Shown: one piece after another, positions 1 to 11,244 of the stretch | Numbering within the stretch: position 1 is the first letter of the stretch | How the letters are laid out: every line of letters begins with the position of its first letter | From: Paraescarpia echinospica | Taxonomy: Eukaryota > Annelida > Polychaeta > Sabellida > Siboglinidae | Direction of reading: 5' to 3' | DNA: 64,000 nt | Assembly (NCBI GenBank): GCA_020002185.1 | Contig: CM034533.1 | Span: 67,554,119-67,618,118 of the forward strand | Position numbers and translations under genes: made by a program | The notes under the pieces: model-generated | Databases searched by the model: none | What the model was told of the DNA's origin: nothing | What the model saw: only the letters and a program-made list of their open reading frames with translations

Positions 1-866
1 TATATTACTGTCATAACGGACAATGCATAGATCAAGATAGCCTGAATAGACTATGTTTCGGTAGCAGTAGCTAGTCGCGAGAGCACTAGATTAGTATAAA
101 CAATTGCATACTATCTATCTTAGATATAACATTGATACGTATAAGTGACTCTCGTTGGGGTTAAAAGTTTACATTTTTATAATTATACTAATTATATTTT
201 TCTTAAAGGGGAGGAATGTTAGATCCTTGATCGCGGAACCGTTTACCATGCCCCGTTTCGTATTTTCCTTTGGATCTCGAGTTCCGCCTGTGTCACAATA
301 AACGTGTTCATACTTTCTCTACGAGAATCTTCATTCTATAATGTCGTTGTACGCACAGCCCACGGCTAGTACACGACAACTCTACAACAGGAATCCCATC
401 GAGGATATTATATAATGTACGTGCAATACCAACCCCAGATATAATTAATAGCAGAGGTCAACTTTAGCTGCTGACACTCTGTAACAGAAAGAAACTGGCT
501 TTCATCATACCCAGAGATCAAAACTGTTTATGTCAAGTAGTCACAAGTATAAATTCACAAATTAACCTAATCCACTACTTTTAGCTTTAATTCCCGCAAC
601 ATATTATTGTTCATTTACTTCAAATATATACAACATTTGGAACTAAGAATATTTTGAGAAACTTCGATCATCAAATTTTACTTTGAACTTTATTTGTTTA
701 TTGTGGTTTGTGTTTTGGGATGTTTAATAGTTAATTAACCTCTCATTTCTCCCATGACACTTTCGACAGAATTAAAACAATTGTCCAAATTAAAGAGTTC
801 TTTATGGTCTTTGAAATAACTGTCCAACAGTTCAAATATGTACAGGAATTTAAAAGCAGTAGAACA

Positions 867-903
<37 letters not shown>

Positions 904-959
904 CAATTTGAGTAGCTTTTTTCATGGAAGTCACTTTCGAATGGCTGTTATATATATAT
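1..959. other. AT-rich intergenic sequence
   Basis: I see no gene here. Open frames are short and have no recognisable protein character. A (CA)n run followed by (TA)n lies near 870-903 and another (TA)n near 950-962; the latter sits at the tail of the LINE relic that begins at 960. Confidence 0.6.
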
Positions 960-1110
960 ATATCATCATCATGCAGCCTTAGTGTCCCGTGGTTGGGCGA
1001 AGGCCTCAGCATATCGTATCCAAATCTGTCTTGCGCTATCCTCTGCCAGATGGTGCCCTTCCAGTACTCGTCTAGTTCGTCTCTCCACCTCTAGATCGTT
1101 TCCCTTCGTA
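960..1110 (-). pseudogene. LINE ORF2 C-terminal relic with (GAT)n tail
   Basis: Read on the minus strand, this stretch stays open for about 45 codons and gives a peptide starting RWRDELDEYWKGTIWQRIAQ, continuing DRFGYDMLRPSPNHGTLRL, then an Asp run and the simple repeat. The R-W-R-D-x-L ... W-Q-R-x-A-Q-D-R signature is typical of the extreme C-terminus of invertebrate non-LTR retrotransposon ORF2 proteins, which often end in a short (GAT)n or (ATC)n tail. No reverse transcriptase core is present, so this is a 5'-truncated copy. The exact clade cannot be told from so little sequence. Confidence 0.6.
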
Positions 1111-1383
1111 AGATCTCCAGGTTGTGATACGCGATGTCATTCTATATTTACATGATAACGTTAACAAAACAATAATAAGAAATATTGCAGTAGGACACAT
1201 GCACCTCTATTTACCAATTTCAAACTGTACGGCGCGATTTAACAAGTGCGTCCAGGGTTCTCCACATATCGTCACCATGGCAACAATATTATCCGCCAGG
1301 TGGCGTAACCAATATGTAGAATTAAAGAAGATATGCTAAGCCTGACACTAGTTGGCGCCACTCATTCTTATGTCGTTTTATTG

Positions 1384-1452
1384 TCCTATTCCAAACATTT
1401 TAAGATAAAGTGTCCGATAGATGGTATTGTCCGACAATAGGCACATTTACCC
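1384..1452. repeat. Pogo-type transposon terminal fragment
   Basis: This segment matches the right terminus of the nested pogo-type element at 49,815-49,883. Both share a 'ccaaacattttaaga' block, a 'tgtccgata' block and the terminal 'tgtccgacaataggcac' motif ending in TTTACC and a TA dinucleotide. Its outermost bases (ACCC then TA) are the exact complement of the left terminus of that element at 41,401. No partner end is visible nearby, so it is a solitary fragment. Confidence 0.6.
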
Positions 1453-1459
1453 TATATGG

Positions 1460-1572
1460 TTCTGTGTTCACGCGTCGTTTAGAAAAAAATCTAAAACGTA
1501 CAGACAGACAAAGAGACAGAGAGGAAGACAAACAGATGGACTGACATACTGACAAATAGACAGGCAAACAAG

Positions 1573-1607
<35 letters not shown>

Positions 1608-1780
1608 ACAAAACGACGGAGAGACATACGTACTGATATATATATATATATATATATATACAGACAAAGGCTGAATTCTATGGCGAGTTATCCAGCGGGA
1701 AACTGGTACGTGATGGACAACGCTTGATATACAGACATGGTTAAAATACATCTAAAAGCCATGCACATCCGACACATGTG
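1460..1780. repeat. Microsatellite cluster
   Basis: Purine-rich (GACA)-like sequence passes into a (GGCA)n run near 1571-1606 and then a (TA)n run near 1636-1660. No gene is evident. Confidence 0.7.
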
Positions 1781-1784
1781 GTAA

Positions 1785-2066
1785 TTAACTGCACAGGACC
1801 GGCAACAGGGACGGATAGACATAGAAGAAAGACAAAAACAAAAACTTGATCACAATCGTTGGCATGGACTTCTGAGTGCTTCTATGCCTACCTTTTTCTG
1901 TTGCGATTGTGGCAGAGGGATTGTCTTACATATCGAGCTGACCTCTCACCGAAGAGCGAAACATAATGAAACCCCCTACATTGATGTCGTTATCGGACAC
2001 GATGGACCACAGACAGTTCTACGTAATTCAACACGATCACGGTATGTGCATGACGCACACACTTAA
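1785..2066 (+). pseudogene. Probable LINE C-terminal zinc-finger relic
   Basis: The plus-strand frame is open from 1785 with no start codon at its beginning. It contains a C2H2-like finger, C-x2-C-x12-H-x4-H, in the segment FCCDCGRGIVLHIELTSHRR followed by AKH. It is preceded by a charged helix-like stretch and RWHGLLSASMP. Many non-LTR retrotransposon proteins end with 'C..CGR......L.SHRR..H' fingers, so I read this as the 3' end of a decayed LINE. A small host zinc-finger exon is the alternative; I see no splice sites or poly(A) signal to support that. Confidence 0.4.
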
Positions 2067-2727
2067 GCAGCATTCACACCTACATAATTGAAACGGTTTA
2101 GCTAAACCGTTTTAGTTAAACCGGTTCATGTTTGAAAATTGTGAGCGTTATTAGCACATGCAATAGCTAAACCGTTTTAAGGAGGAAGTTGGTATGCGCA
2201 CATGCGCAAGCTAGCATAACAAAATTGTTAACGATGTCCCTATGACCCAGCCTCGGCGCCCTCGCTCAGGTCGCGGTTCAGACGATAGGCAATGCACCGA
2301 TATATAATTATATTTCCTTCTAAATCAGACTACCTCCGATCGTCTCCCCACAACTTCAGTAACAGCCGAACTTCCCCATCGTCCCAATTGTCGCGTCGCA
2401 CTTGCGTTTCTTTAGATTTTGCGTCGATCGAAGTCGAATACATGATTGCGCCAAAATGTTGTTTATGTTTACGTTATAGACAGGAAGCGACGAGGCGCGA
2501 GATCAAGTGCGCCTGACTGTGACGTGCTTGAAACGTTTTAGCTAATCCGCTTGCGTTCACACTTGCAACTTGAACCGTTTTAGCTAAAACGGTTTAACTA
2601 AACCATCTACTGAAGTTTTAGTTAAAACGTTTTAGTGCTAAATCGCGTTCACACGTCTGTTTTCTGACTGGAATAGTTAAAACGTTTTAACTAAACAGTT
2701 TTAAAGTGTAAGTGTGAACGCAGCTTT
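2066..2727. mobile_element. PIF/Harbinger-like MITE
   Basis: Terminal inverted repeats AGCAGCATTCACACCTACA (left) and AGCTGCGTTCACACTTACA (complement of right end) match at 16 of 19 positions. They are flanked by a perfect TTA on both sides, the 3-bp TWA-type target duplication characteristic of PIF/Harbinger transposons. Both ends carry several short palindromic blocks of the form GTTTAGCTAAAC or AAAACGTTTTA. No transposase is present; the internal open frame of about 75 codons shows no domain. Assignment to superfamily rests on the target duplication only. Confidence 0.7.
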
Positions 2728-3329
2728 AGACAAATTACCGCAATAAATGATACAAGTGTTAGCTTTTATTCGTCGCACCATACCTACCCAACGCATACTT
2801 GAGTTCGATTACATTTTATTGTACATACATTGCAAATGTGAGCCAATGTGTAGACATTGTCTGCACAAGATGACGGCGATAAGATGACGATGTTAGTTGT
2901 ATGTAACGGATCATCTCAGAACATCGATGTTCGATATCAGACGAAATTATTTTCATCTCACCTCAGCTCCCACTCCAAAGGTTTTAAAACTTGTTATGAT
3001 TATTCCAATATATTAACAGTATCGATGTCCGAAACCAGACGAACCTGTCTCAGACCCCCCTACCCCATACGAAGGTAGTTTTTTCTGATATAGGACATCG
3101 ACTTTCTCAGATGATCCCTAACGTAACTATTAAATGCCTGCGATATGAAAATACAGTTTGTGTCGACTGACCGATTTTTGTGTGTGCTAAACTAGTTTAC
3201 TTACGATTGTGCGACTACGTACATGATGCAATCAACATCATTGTACAGTTTTTACGATATCATCTTAATCCTCCTCAACATTTACAAATAATCATCATAT
3301 AATCATAGTATTATTAATAATCAAAAAGG
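2728..3329. other. Unassigned intergenic sequence
   Basis: AT-rich sequence with no coding signature on either strand, ending at the 3' tail of a SINE. Confidence 0.5.
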
Positions 3330-3644
3330 TAAGTTCTTATATAGCGTAGTATCCACTCCCCGGGACAGCTCAAAATGCTCTACACTTCACTCCCTGGCAG
3401 ACCTGTTCAGTCGAACACCGTCTCGACTTATCTGGGAAACACCCAGCCACGCTGAAATTAATGCGCGAAGACTATACGTACTGAAATATCCACCACTGTC
3501 TATAGCCAGGTACTTATTCATGAAGCTGAGTGAACTGGGGCAACGTAAATTGAACGAATTTGGTTCGACACTGCAGCACAGGATTCGAACCCTGGTTCTC
3601 TCGGTCGAGAGCCCGAACCTGTAGCCATTCCACCACGGCGCTCC
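3330..3644 (-). mobile_element. tRNA-derived SINE
   Basis: On the minus strand the element opens with a tRNA-like head (3570-3644). It contains an A-box-like GTGGTGGAATGG, an anticodon-arm-like palindrome CTCTCGACCGAGAG and a perfect B box GGTTCGAATCC. The body includes ATGAATAAGTACCTGG, close to a block shared by several animal SINE families. The 3' tail ends CTATATAAGAAC, again typical of metazoan SINEs. The acceptor stem does not pair well, so this is not a functional tRNA gene. A second copy of the 3' half lies at 30,500-30,680. LINE copy 1 begins 20 bp away. Confidence 0.7.
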
Positions 3645-3758
3645 ACACGTTATCACCATCGCATTCAAGATTTAACAAGATTGCCACCCAGAGAATTAAC
3701 TCTAGGTGGCAGGTGGACAAGGAAGCCCTTTGGCTTATCGAGAGTCCGACCCTTTTAT

Positions 3759-6625
3759 CTATGTGTATCCCGCCCGTCTGAGGTATGTGTCGATTTTATT
3801 TTTAAACATATTCACGCTACTAGCACCCACACAATCAGCAGGTAATCTGTTCCATTCATTTACAGTCCTTTGTGAAAATGAAAACTTTCTTATATCCAAT
3901 CTACTCTGCTCCTTTACCAATGTAAGTTCATGTCCTCTAGTCCTTCTATCTTTCTTAACTGAGAAAAAAATATTTCTATCAATATTTTCATAACCCTTCA
4001 ATATTTTAAACACTTCTATCTGATCTCCTCTCAATCTCCTGGTCTCTAGTGTTGTTAAACCGCATTTTTTTAGGCGTATTTCGTAACTAAGATCCCTCAG
4101 TTTTGGTATCATTTTAGTTGCTCTCCTCTGCACTCTTTCTAGCATATCTATGTCCTTCCTGCGATATGGCCTCCACGCTTGAATACAATATTCTAAATGA
4201 GGCCTAACTATTGTTTTGTACAGCGGTATTATTAGCTCTTTTTCCTTATACGTTATGTTTCGCCTAATTAATCCAAGGATTTGATTTCCCTTTGAAGCTG
4301 CAATTCCGCACTGCTCTGAAACCTTCATATCAGCACTAATGGTTAACCCTAAGTCCTTTTCTTTTACAGTAGTATTTAGTACAATACCCCCATTTGTATA
4401 TTCTACCTCTTCGTTCCCATGTCCTGTGTGGAGGCATTTACATTTCCCAAAATTGAACAGCATTTGCCACTTTTCAGATCATTTGATCAACCTGTCAAGA
4501 TCATATTGTAAATGCTGTCTATCTCCATCACTTTTAATCCTTCTAAACACTTTTATATCATCCGCAAATTTCAACACCTTGCTTGTTATGTCATCATCCA
4601 AATCGTTGATATATATTAAGAATAATATAGGTCCTAATACTGACCCCTGTGGTACCCCACTCAATACCGATTTCCAGTTTGAAGCCTCCCCATCAACTAC
4701 TACACGTTGTCTTCTGTCAATCAGCCATTGTTCTATCCAGTTTATTATACCATTTCCTATGCCATGGGCCTTTAGTTTAAGCAGTAATCTTTGATGTGGT
4801 ACTTTGTCGAAAGCTTTTTGAAAATCTAAGTAGACGATATCTACTGGTGATCCCTCATCTACCCACTTAGTGATGTCTTCCAAAAAACATAACATATGTG
4901 TTAAGCATGACCTCGCTTTAAAAAAATCATGTTGAGATGGGTTAATCAAGTTTTGTTTAACAAGAAAATCCACCATGTGATCTTTAATTAGTCTTTCTAA
5001 TAAATTACAAGTCACTGATGTTAAACTCACTGGTCTATAGTTCTCTGACTTGTTTCTCGAACCTTTTTTGAATAACGGCATAATGTTTGCTTCTTTCCAT
5101 TCTGAAGGAACCACTCCCTCTTCTAATGACAAGTTGAAAACTGTTGCAAACGGTATGCTAATTTGTTCTACAATTTCCAATAGTAGTTTGGGTGGAATAC
5201 CATCCACTCCAGGTGATTTATTATCCTTCATAGCCCTTATTTTCTTACCTACCATTTCCGGGGTTACAATTAATTGTCCTAAATAGTCTGAATCTGCCCC
5301 CATGAACTTAGCCTCTGGTACTGGCAGTGAACTAATATCTTCCCTGGTAAACACTGAACTAAAGTACTTATTCAGGTCTTCTGCCATTAAGAATCCCTCT
5401 GATATTATATTTCCTGCACTATCTTCTAGAGGACCGACCTTATCTCGAACTTTCTGTTTGCTTCGAACATACGTATAAAAACTCTTGCCGTCATGTTTTA
5501 TATTACTAGCTAATTGTTGTTCATAGCTTCTCTTTGAATTTCTAATTTCAGCTGTAGCTTGGTTAAGTGCTTCTTTATAACTGTTGTAGTCTTCATCATT
5601 TCCAGTACATCTATATGACTTCCACATCATTTGTTTATACTTAATTTTTCTAATGGATTCTTTCGATAAGTGTTTCTTTTTGGACAGTTTTCCTTGTTTT
5701 TTTAAGGGTACAAATGTATCGACTATGCACTTAATTTCACTCTTTAATGTATTCCAGCATTCTGTTGCTGTCTTATTTTTCAGTGTGTTATTCCAGTCTA
5801 TCTTTGCTAAATATTTCCTCATGTCCTTATACCTTCCTTTGTGGAAATTTCTCCTATACTGCTTTTTATTATTCCTTTCTGATTTTACTTTGATGGTAAA
5901 ATGTATCTGGTTGTGATCGCTACTCCCCAGTGGCTCACATATATTGACATTGTCAACTAATTCATTCTGTGAGGACAAAACTATGTCTAACACATTCTCA
6001 CCCCTGGTTGGTTCTAGCACATGTTGAGAAAGGAATGTATCTTGAACTAAAACTAAAAACTTGTGGTCCTCACTCCCCATACTCTGTAGAGATTTCCATT
6101 GTATATGCCCGTGGTTAAAATCCCCCATAATAATACAGTCCCGTTTGCTTACTTCCCTTATAGCGTTTTGTATTTTTTCATTCTCTTCTATGCTTATGTT
6201 TGGACTTCGATAAACTAACCCAACTGTTAACGTTGAGTTTCCTGTAACTATGTTACACCAAACAGCTTCTTCGCAATCTGCTTCTCTTTCTAATTTTATT
6301 TCATAAGCCTGAATAGATTCTTTAATATATAAAATAACTCCACCTCCCTTTCTTCCTATTCTACCTTTTCTAAACATTACATATCCTGTCAGTCCCAATT
6401 CAGCATCTGATATATCGGTGGTGGTCCAGGATTCGGTTATACCTATTATATGAGGGTCAATATCTTCTACCATAATGTTTAGTTCATTTCTTTTGTTTAC
6501 TATACTCCTTGCATTTAAACAAACACATTTATATCCAGCTTCAGAAGAGTTTTCCAGACTGTTATTTGCTGATTTATTTGTGCTGTCTTTATCTATGCCT
6601 CCATTTTTAGGCTTTTCTGTGAGTC
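3759..6625 (-). pseudogene. LINE copy 1 ORF2 (endonuclease + reverse transcriptase), one TGA
   Basis: The frame is open from about 6625 to 3759 apart from a single TGA at 4479-4481 where copies 3, 4 and 5 have TGG. The APE-type endonuclease shows LNARSI near the N-terminus, ITESW, IIMGDFNHG and SSDHNQIHF. The RT shows SPGVDGIPPKLL, YRPVSLTS, YLDFQKAFDKVPH, GVPQGSVLGPILFLIYINDL and the catalytic FADD. The C-terminal part ends in an NxLP motif (WNRLPADCVG). No ATG precedes the first endonuclease motif. A 5-G run near 6626-6630 (6 G in copies 2 and 4) separates ORF2 from the ORF1 junction by a frameshift. Confidence 0.85.
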
Positions 6626-6636
6626 CCCCTGCGAAT

Positions 6637-7793
6637 CTAGTTTAAATAGATACAACCTGTCCCACTGTCAACCGATCGCAGCAGGTTCTCTGAGAAAACT
6701 GCTGCCCCCTTTCCACTAAGATGGAGGCCATCTCTCATGTACATATCTTCCCTCCCAACAAAGTATCCCCATAAATATGTGAATCCCACCCCCTCTTCGT
6801 CACACATCTGTTCAACTAGTGCGTTGATCGCCATCCTCTTACAGTTTCTATACGTTGCCCCCCTTCCTCCCATTATTGGCAAAATTCCTGACAGAATAAC
6901 TTGTTCAACTCTCGTCTTCTTTAGCTTCCTCACTAACTGTCTATACTTCTGTACTATCGCAGTTGTTCCCTCCCTGTCTGCATTATTTGTTCCGACATGT
7001 ACCAGTGTAGACCCCCCTTGCCATGTCCCAATACCTTCTCTACCCTGTCAGTTACATGTTCAATCCTAGCCCCCGGTAAACAAACAACGATGTCCTTCCC
7101 CTCGCTCAGTGCCTTGTCCGTCTTTCTCATTATGGAGTTGCCCATAAACACCCTCTCTTTCCTCATTTCCCCCTCAATCACTGCCTTAGAATAGCTCCTT
7201 CTTCTGTTTGCATCTGTCTGCTTGTTGTCTTTCCCCCCTGTCGTCTTCTCTCCTGTCACATTCTCTTCCGATCCATTCTTTCCTGTCGCTTTTTCTCTTG
7301 TCACCTTCCCTTTTATCGACTTCTCTTCTATCACATTTTCTCTCACTTCCTATCGTCCCTTCTTCCTTCGTCCCATTACGGTCACTTTCTTCCCTGTCAC
7401 CTTCATGCTTGTCACGTTTTCTGTTGTCGATTTTCCAATTTCTTCCCCTCCAATCACCTTCCCTCCTCTCAATCTCCTTTCCTCAGTTTTCTTGCCACTG
7501 CTATTCTCCTTCAGTCTTGCAGTATTCTCACCTCTCTCCCTGTCGTCTCTCTCCATTCGACCTGCCTCCTTGCTAATTCCCATCTCCATTCTCTTCACAA
7601 TATCTGTCAACCTAACTATCTCCTTCTGCAGACACTCCACCTTCCAACACCCAATGCACTGAAAGGTGAATCCTTCCTCCATGGTTTCTGCCCATGACTT
7701 CCCACAGCCGGACAATGCAAAATCTACCCAGCTGTGGCAGTGATCGCACACCAAGTGTCGCTTTGCCTTGACTTGCCGCTTGCAAGGCGCCAT
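6637..7793 (-). pseudogene. LINE copy 1 ORF1 (PHD-like finger + GDSL esterase), broken
   Basis: Residues 1-60 hold a Cys-rich finger (C-x2-C ... C ... C-x2-C, PHD-like) and a leucine-spaced helix suited to oligomerisation. A Lys/Glu/Arg-rich linker follows, then an SGNH/GDSL hydrolase domain. The esterase family is known from ORF1 of CR1-type LINEs, where it is thought to bind membranes or lipids. An in-frame TAG (about 7347-7349) interrupts the linker. A missing C in a C-run near 7010 shifts the frame after 'VLGHGKGG'. Block I here reads GNS rather than GDS. Compared with copies 3 and 4 the segment just before the TAG is also shortened. Confidence 0.8.
6640..6646 (-). promoter_or_regulatory. 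Putative -1 frameshift heptamer TTTAAAC (LINE copy 1)
   Basis: The heptamer lies in the ORF1 frame as T-TTA-AAC and is followed directly by the ORF1 stop TAG (6637-6639). Slipping -1 enters the ORF2 frame. In this copy the ORF2 frame is then lost at the 5-G run. Confidence 0.5.
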
Positions 7794-8334
7794 ATCCCGA
7801 TCAGAATTTATTTAATAACTTAACTAACTTAGTCTTTATAAAGACTGTTTCCTGTGTACTACAGCACACTTTAGGTTACAAATTTCAATTACACAGCCAA
7901 CTATTTATCCTGACACGAACGCTAACATTACCGGTAGTGACCTAATTTAAATACAATCAATTACGTTACGTTAGGCTGCTTTATTTATTTAGGTTACGCC
8001 GCCCGACTATCGCCCTTGCTTAATTTTAACAACAATGCTACCTAATCAAAATATCTAGCAAGTACTGGCTTACACAGATATTATCTTATGTAAGTAGTTT
8101 GATGGTTGTTACTTTATCTCCTATATATTCTACCACATAATCAGGTTTGTTAAATCTTGTTTACAAATTATCGAAGCCTAAGTGAGTTACCCTATTATCA
8201 CTCACTATGCTAAGGTATTCTAAAATACTATAACTAACTATCTTTAAGCACAACTGCTACTCAATGTATGTTTATTGCAACTTTATGAATGATATTAAGG
8301 CAAGAATAATACTTATCAATCAGTAATTCCACTT

Positions 8335-9034
8335 CGTACCCATCATAATATTAATCTTCATTCTTCTTGTTTATCTTACCATTCGTCTTTACATCCGTAT
8401 GCATCTTGATCATGAATTTCATCTCCATTATTAATTTCACCATCCTGATCATCATCATCATTGTCATTGTCGTCATTATTATCTTCTTAGTCAGAATCGT
8501 TATCATAAGTATCATAACATTTTCAAAATCATCTTCGTCATCATCGTCGTCTTCCTATTCATCCTCATCGTGCTCTTGGTCATAATCTTCATCGTCATAT
8601 TCGTCATTGTCATTAATATTATCACCGCTATCATCATCTTCGTTTTCATCATGATATTGAAGTGATTCAACCTCATCACCGTAATATTCAATTTATTCAT
8701 CAACTTCATCACCATCTTTATCGTCGTCTTCGTCGTTGTCTTCTCCTTTTTGTTCATCATCAACACAATCATTATAGTCTTCCTCTTCAACTTCACCATC
8801 ACCTTCGTGTTTACATTAATCTTAATCACTATCATCACCACCATCATCACCTTCATTTTCTGTATCGTAATCGTTGTCATCGTCTTCATCTTCATCCCCA
8901 TCACCCTCATTATTTCATCTTCGTAATCGTCACCGACATATTCTTCTTATTCGTTATCGTCGTCATTTACAACTTCATCATCATCATCTCACTATCCTCT
9001 TCGTCTTCGTCATCGTTTTCATATTTAGGTTTTT
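8335..9034. repeat. Cryptically simple (ATC)n-rich tract
   Basis: About 700 bp of interrupted ATC/TCG triplets on the plus strand, which read as GAT/GAC/GAA on the minus strand. It passes into the minisatellite at 9035. Minus-strand frames give long acidic peptides broken by stops. I attribute this to simple-sequence composition and not to a gene. Confidence 0.7.
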
Positions 9035-9340
9035 GCATCATTATGATCATCGTCATCTTTACCGTCGTCATCTTCACCATCAACGTCATCATTATGATCA
9101 TCGCCACCTGTACCGTCGTCATCTTCACCATCAACACCAACATTATGATCATCGCCATCTTTACCGTCGTCATCTTCACCATCAACATCATCATTATGAT
9201 CATCGCCATCTTTACCGTCGTCATCTTCACCATCAACATCATCATTATGATCATCGCCGTCATTACCGTCGTCATCTTCACCATCAACATCTTCATTATG
9301 ATCATCGCCGTCATTACCGCCGTCATCTTCACCATCAACA
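9035..9340. repeat. 51-bp minisatellite, six units
   Basis: Six head-to-tail units of 51 bp, each containing 'ttatgatcatcgcc' and 'accgtcgtcatcttcacc', with a few substitutions per unit. The unit length is a multiple of three. In one minus-strand frame every unit reads as a 17-residue acidic repeat close to DVDGEDDDGKDGDDHND, open across the array between two stops and without an ATG. The same array recurs at 36,795-37,100. Confidence 0.85.
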
Positions 9341-9469
9341 TCATCATGGTATTAGTCACATTTATTTTCATCACAATTTTATGTTATTTATTTTTGGTTT
9401 CGGCATTACATCCCGAAGGATGGTTTCGGTCAGTAGTGTTTGTCAGTAGATTTTGGTAGACAATTACAG

Positions 9470-10331
9470 TGTGTAACTGCTAAAGGAAGGTGTGCCAAGA
9501 CCTTTCACAGGTGGATCTTGTGGGCCTGTTGAGTACCTAATCTTCTTCGTTGTCATGTTCTGGTCCATATGTTAGATGTTATTACAAAAAGGGTGTGCTT
9601 GTAATATAAAGTATATTTGAAATGTGTCGTAATAATGGACGTTCACTAAAGTTTATGTTATATTTCGTGTTTCTTCCAAGATCTAAAACACAACTTTAGA
9701 ACGGTTGCGCGATTCAAACACGGTTCGAGTTAACCTATATATATATGGCATATGACATTTAATTGTGTGATTAAAACGATTAACGGTAAAAGCAATGTGC
9801 AATTTCCATATATGTTGTACTTTATGTATGTTGAATTGTCACAGTTCAAAACGGTCAACGTCAAACTCAATAGTATTGTACAATATATGATGTAGTACTG
9901 AATGAGAAATAACAATGACGGCGTTTTTGACACCAATAAAAATAACTATTGGTATGATTTGTTTGCATTTGTTATATCCTCCGTTACCACATCTAAACAT
10001 CACCCAAGTAAACGTCAATATTTGCATTGAGACAAGAGGTATCATGCACAGTTTACTATTTTGAAGAAATCTGATGAAAAAGGCAAATTAAAACATAATT
10101 AATGTTCTTGTTTTAGACTTCATGCCTAATGCTTCACTAGCGGATTTGTTTCAGGCATGAGATTCTTCCGCGGAAACGCGGATTTCCGCGGTTCATGAAT
10201 TCGATTTGGCCGTTTCTGTGATTCGTTCAAATCCGAAAAATAGTTTTTTTTTTAATATAGGGAGGGTTGTGACTTGGCAAACTTGGCAAACATCAACAAA
10301 AAAATGATAAATTTCGTGATCGTCGTCCTTT
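9470..10331. other. Unassigned sequence, copy A of the duplication
   Basis: No gene is evident. A GC-rich near-palindrome of CCGCGGAAACGCGG and TTTCCGCGG lies near 10,172-10,192. The same region recurs at 37,230-38,103 with scattered substitutions and a 12-bp indel. Confidence 0.5.
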
Positions 10332-11244
10332 TTGAAAAGCAAGCCACATTCTGAATGGCCAGAAACTGCGAATCACGGCGCAGCTTACAATCCGTGCATG
10401 AGTTTTGGCGGCAATTGCGGCAAATCAGCAGTCGCGTTCAATCGAACGAAGCATGAGCTACGGTCTACAGTAAGTTGTCCGCTCTTATTTCAAACATTCT
10501 TGTATGAGTCAATTATTAATTATTGGAATTAACGTAGCAGTCGAGTGGTTTTAATATCGTAATTTCAATAAATATTAGATCGTTTAGCCTGCCACGGCTA
10601 TGTAAGGCTAGGCTTGGGTACGCTCACGTCGCTGGCGTTACGGGTCATGGCATAATACAGCACCGTTAACGATATGTAAACGCGAATAGTAAGCGGAGTG
10701 TAAGTTTTGGCGATAACTTTAAGGTATCCTAGATGGGTTTGTAGATTATTTTGGATAAATATAAGTATATGCCAACACTTTTCTTGGATGGGCGATAATA
10801 TATCAACATGAAGTACGCCTGTTCACTTTAACGTATGGTTTAGGTTATTATTAATGAAACAACAATTTGAATTAAATTTACCTGACGTTGTTAATATGAA
10901 CACTTTTAGGGGATACGGCGTGCACCACGAAGGATGCTGAACAGAGAGGTGACTAGTTGAATTTGAAGAAGCAAGAGAAAAGCAGCTGAACAGGTTTCCC
11001 AAGACTTCAAGAGGCAAAGACTAAAGTGCCAAAAAGACTTAAATCTGTCCACCTCCACTCCAGATAAGAGAAAGAAAGCTGGGAGTGCCAGGATCGAGCA
11101 CAGGCAAGAAAAGAAGTGAAGTCACATGTCCACAATGAACATTTGTAAAGTTTACAAGTTTATGGTTTCAATGAGCACTAGTAGATGTGGACATTTGTGT
11201 GTGAATTTCAGTGTTAGGATTATCATTTTAATAAATATTGGTTA
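10332..11244 (+). other. Possible two-exon transcript, copy A
   Basis: A frame open for 46 codons ends at 10,469, immediately before a consensus donor (ACA then GTAAGT). An acceptor (CACTTTTAG, 10,908-10,909) opens a second exon-like block, followed by AATAAA near 11,231. In the spliced frame the second block adds only 16 codons before a stop. I recognise no domain and there is no ATG at the start of the open frame. In the second copy a 7-bp insertion opens a longer lysine-rich frame. It could be a non-coding transcript, a decayed transposon exon or chance. Confidence 0.25.

Larger units (their letters stand above)
3664..8334 (-). mobile_element. CR1-like LINE, copy 1 (near full length)
   Basis: A 4.67-kb non-LTR retrotransposon. 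Its 5' boundary at 8334 is set by loss of identity with LINE copy 4 (45,608). Its 3' boundary at 3664 is set by the tail of 10-bp repeats (CTTGTTAAAT). Order in the element: 5' UTR of about 540 bp, ORF1 (7793 to 6637), ORF2 (to 3759), a short 3' UTR with a conserved stem-loop, then the tail. An esterase-bearing ORF1, an APE-type endonuclease with RT in ORF2, and a microsatellite tail instead of poly(A) all fit CR1/L2-type elements. This copy carries one stop and a 1-nt deletion in ORF1 and one TGA in ORF2, so it is not autonomous as read. Confidence 0.9.

Noticed and set aside
3570..3644. tRNA gene
   Set aside because: The A and B boxes are good, but the acceptor arm does not pair and the sequence runs into a SINE body with a second partial copy at 30.5 kb, so it is a SINE head.
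6471..6473. ATG before EDIDPHI as the ORF2 start
   Set aside because: The conserved endonuclease motif LNARSIVNKRNEL lies upstream of it in the same frame, so starting there would remove part of the domain.
7208..7662. Ser/Leu/Pro-rich plus-strand frames over LINE ORF1 (also near 35,000 and 44,500)
   Set aside because: Antisense shadows of the Lys/Glu/Arg-rich ORF1 linker.
9035..9340. CRISPR-like array
   Set aside because: Units are contiguous 51-bp tandem repeats without spacers, in a eukaryotic context.
8512..9459. Long Met/Lys, His/Tyr and Ile/Val-rich frames (also 36,272-37,219)
   Set aside because: All frames of an ATC-rich simple tract are open; composition is low-complexity in every phase.
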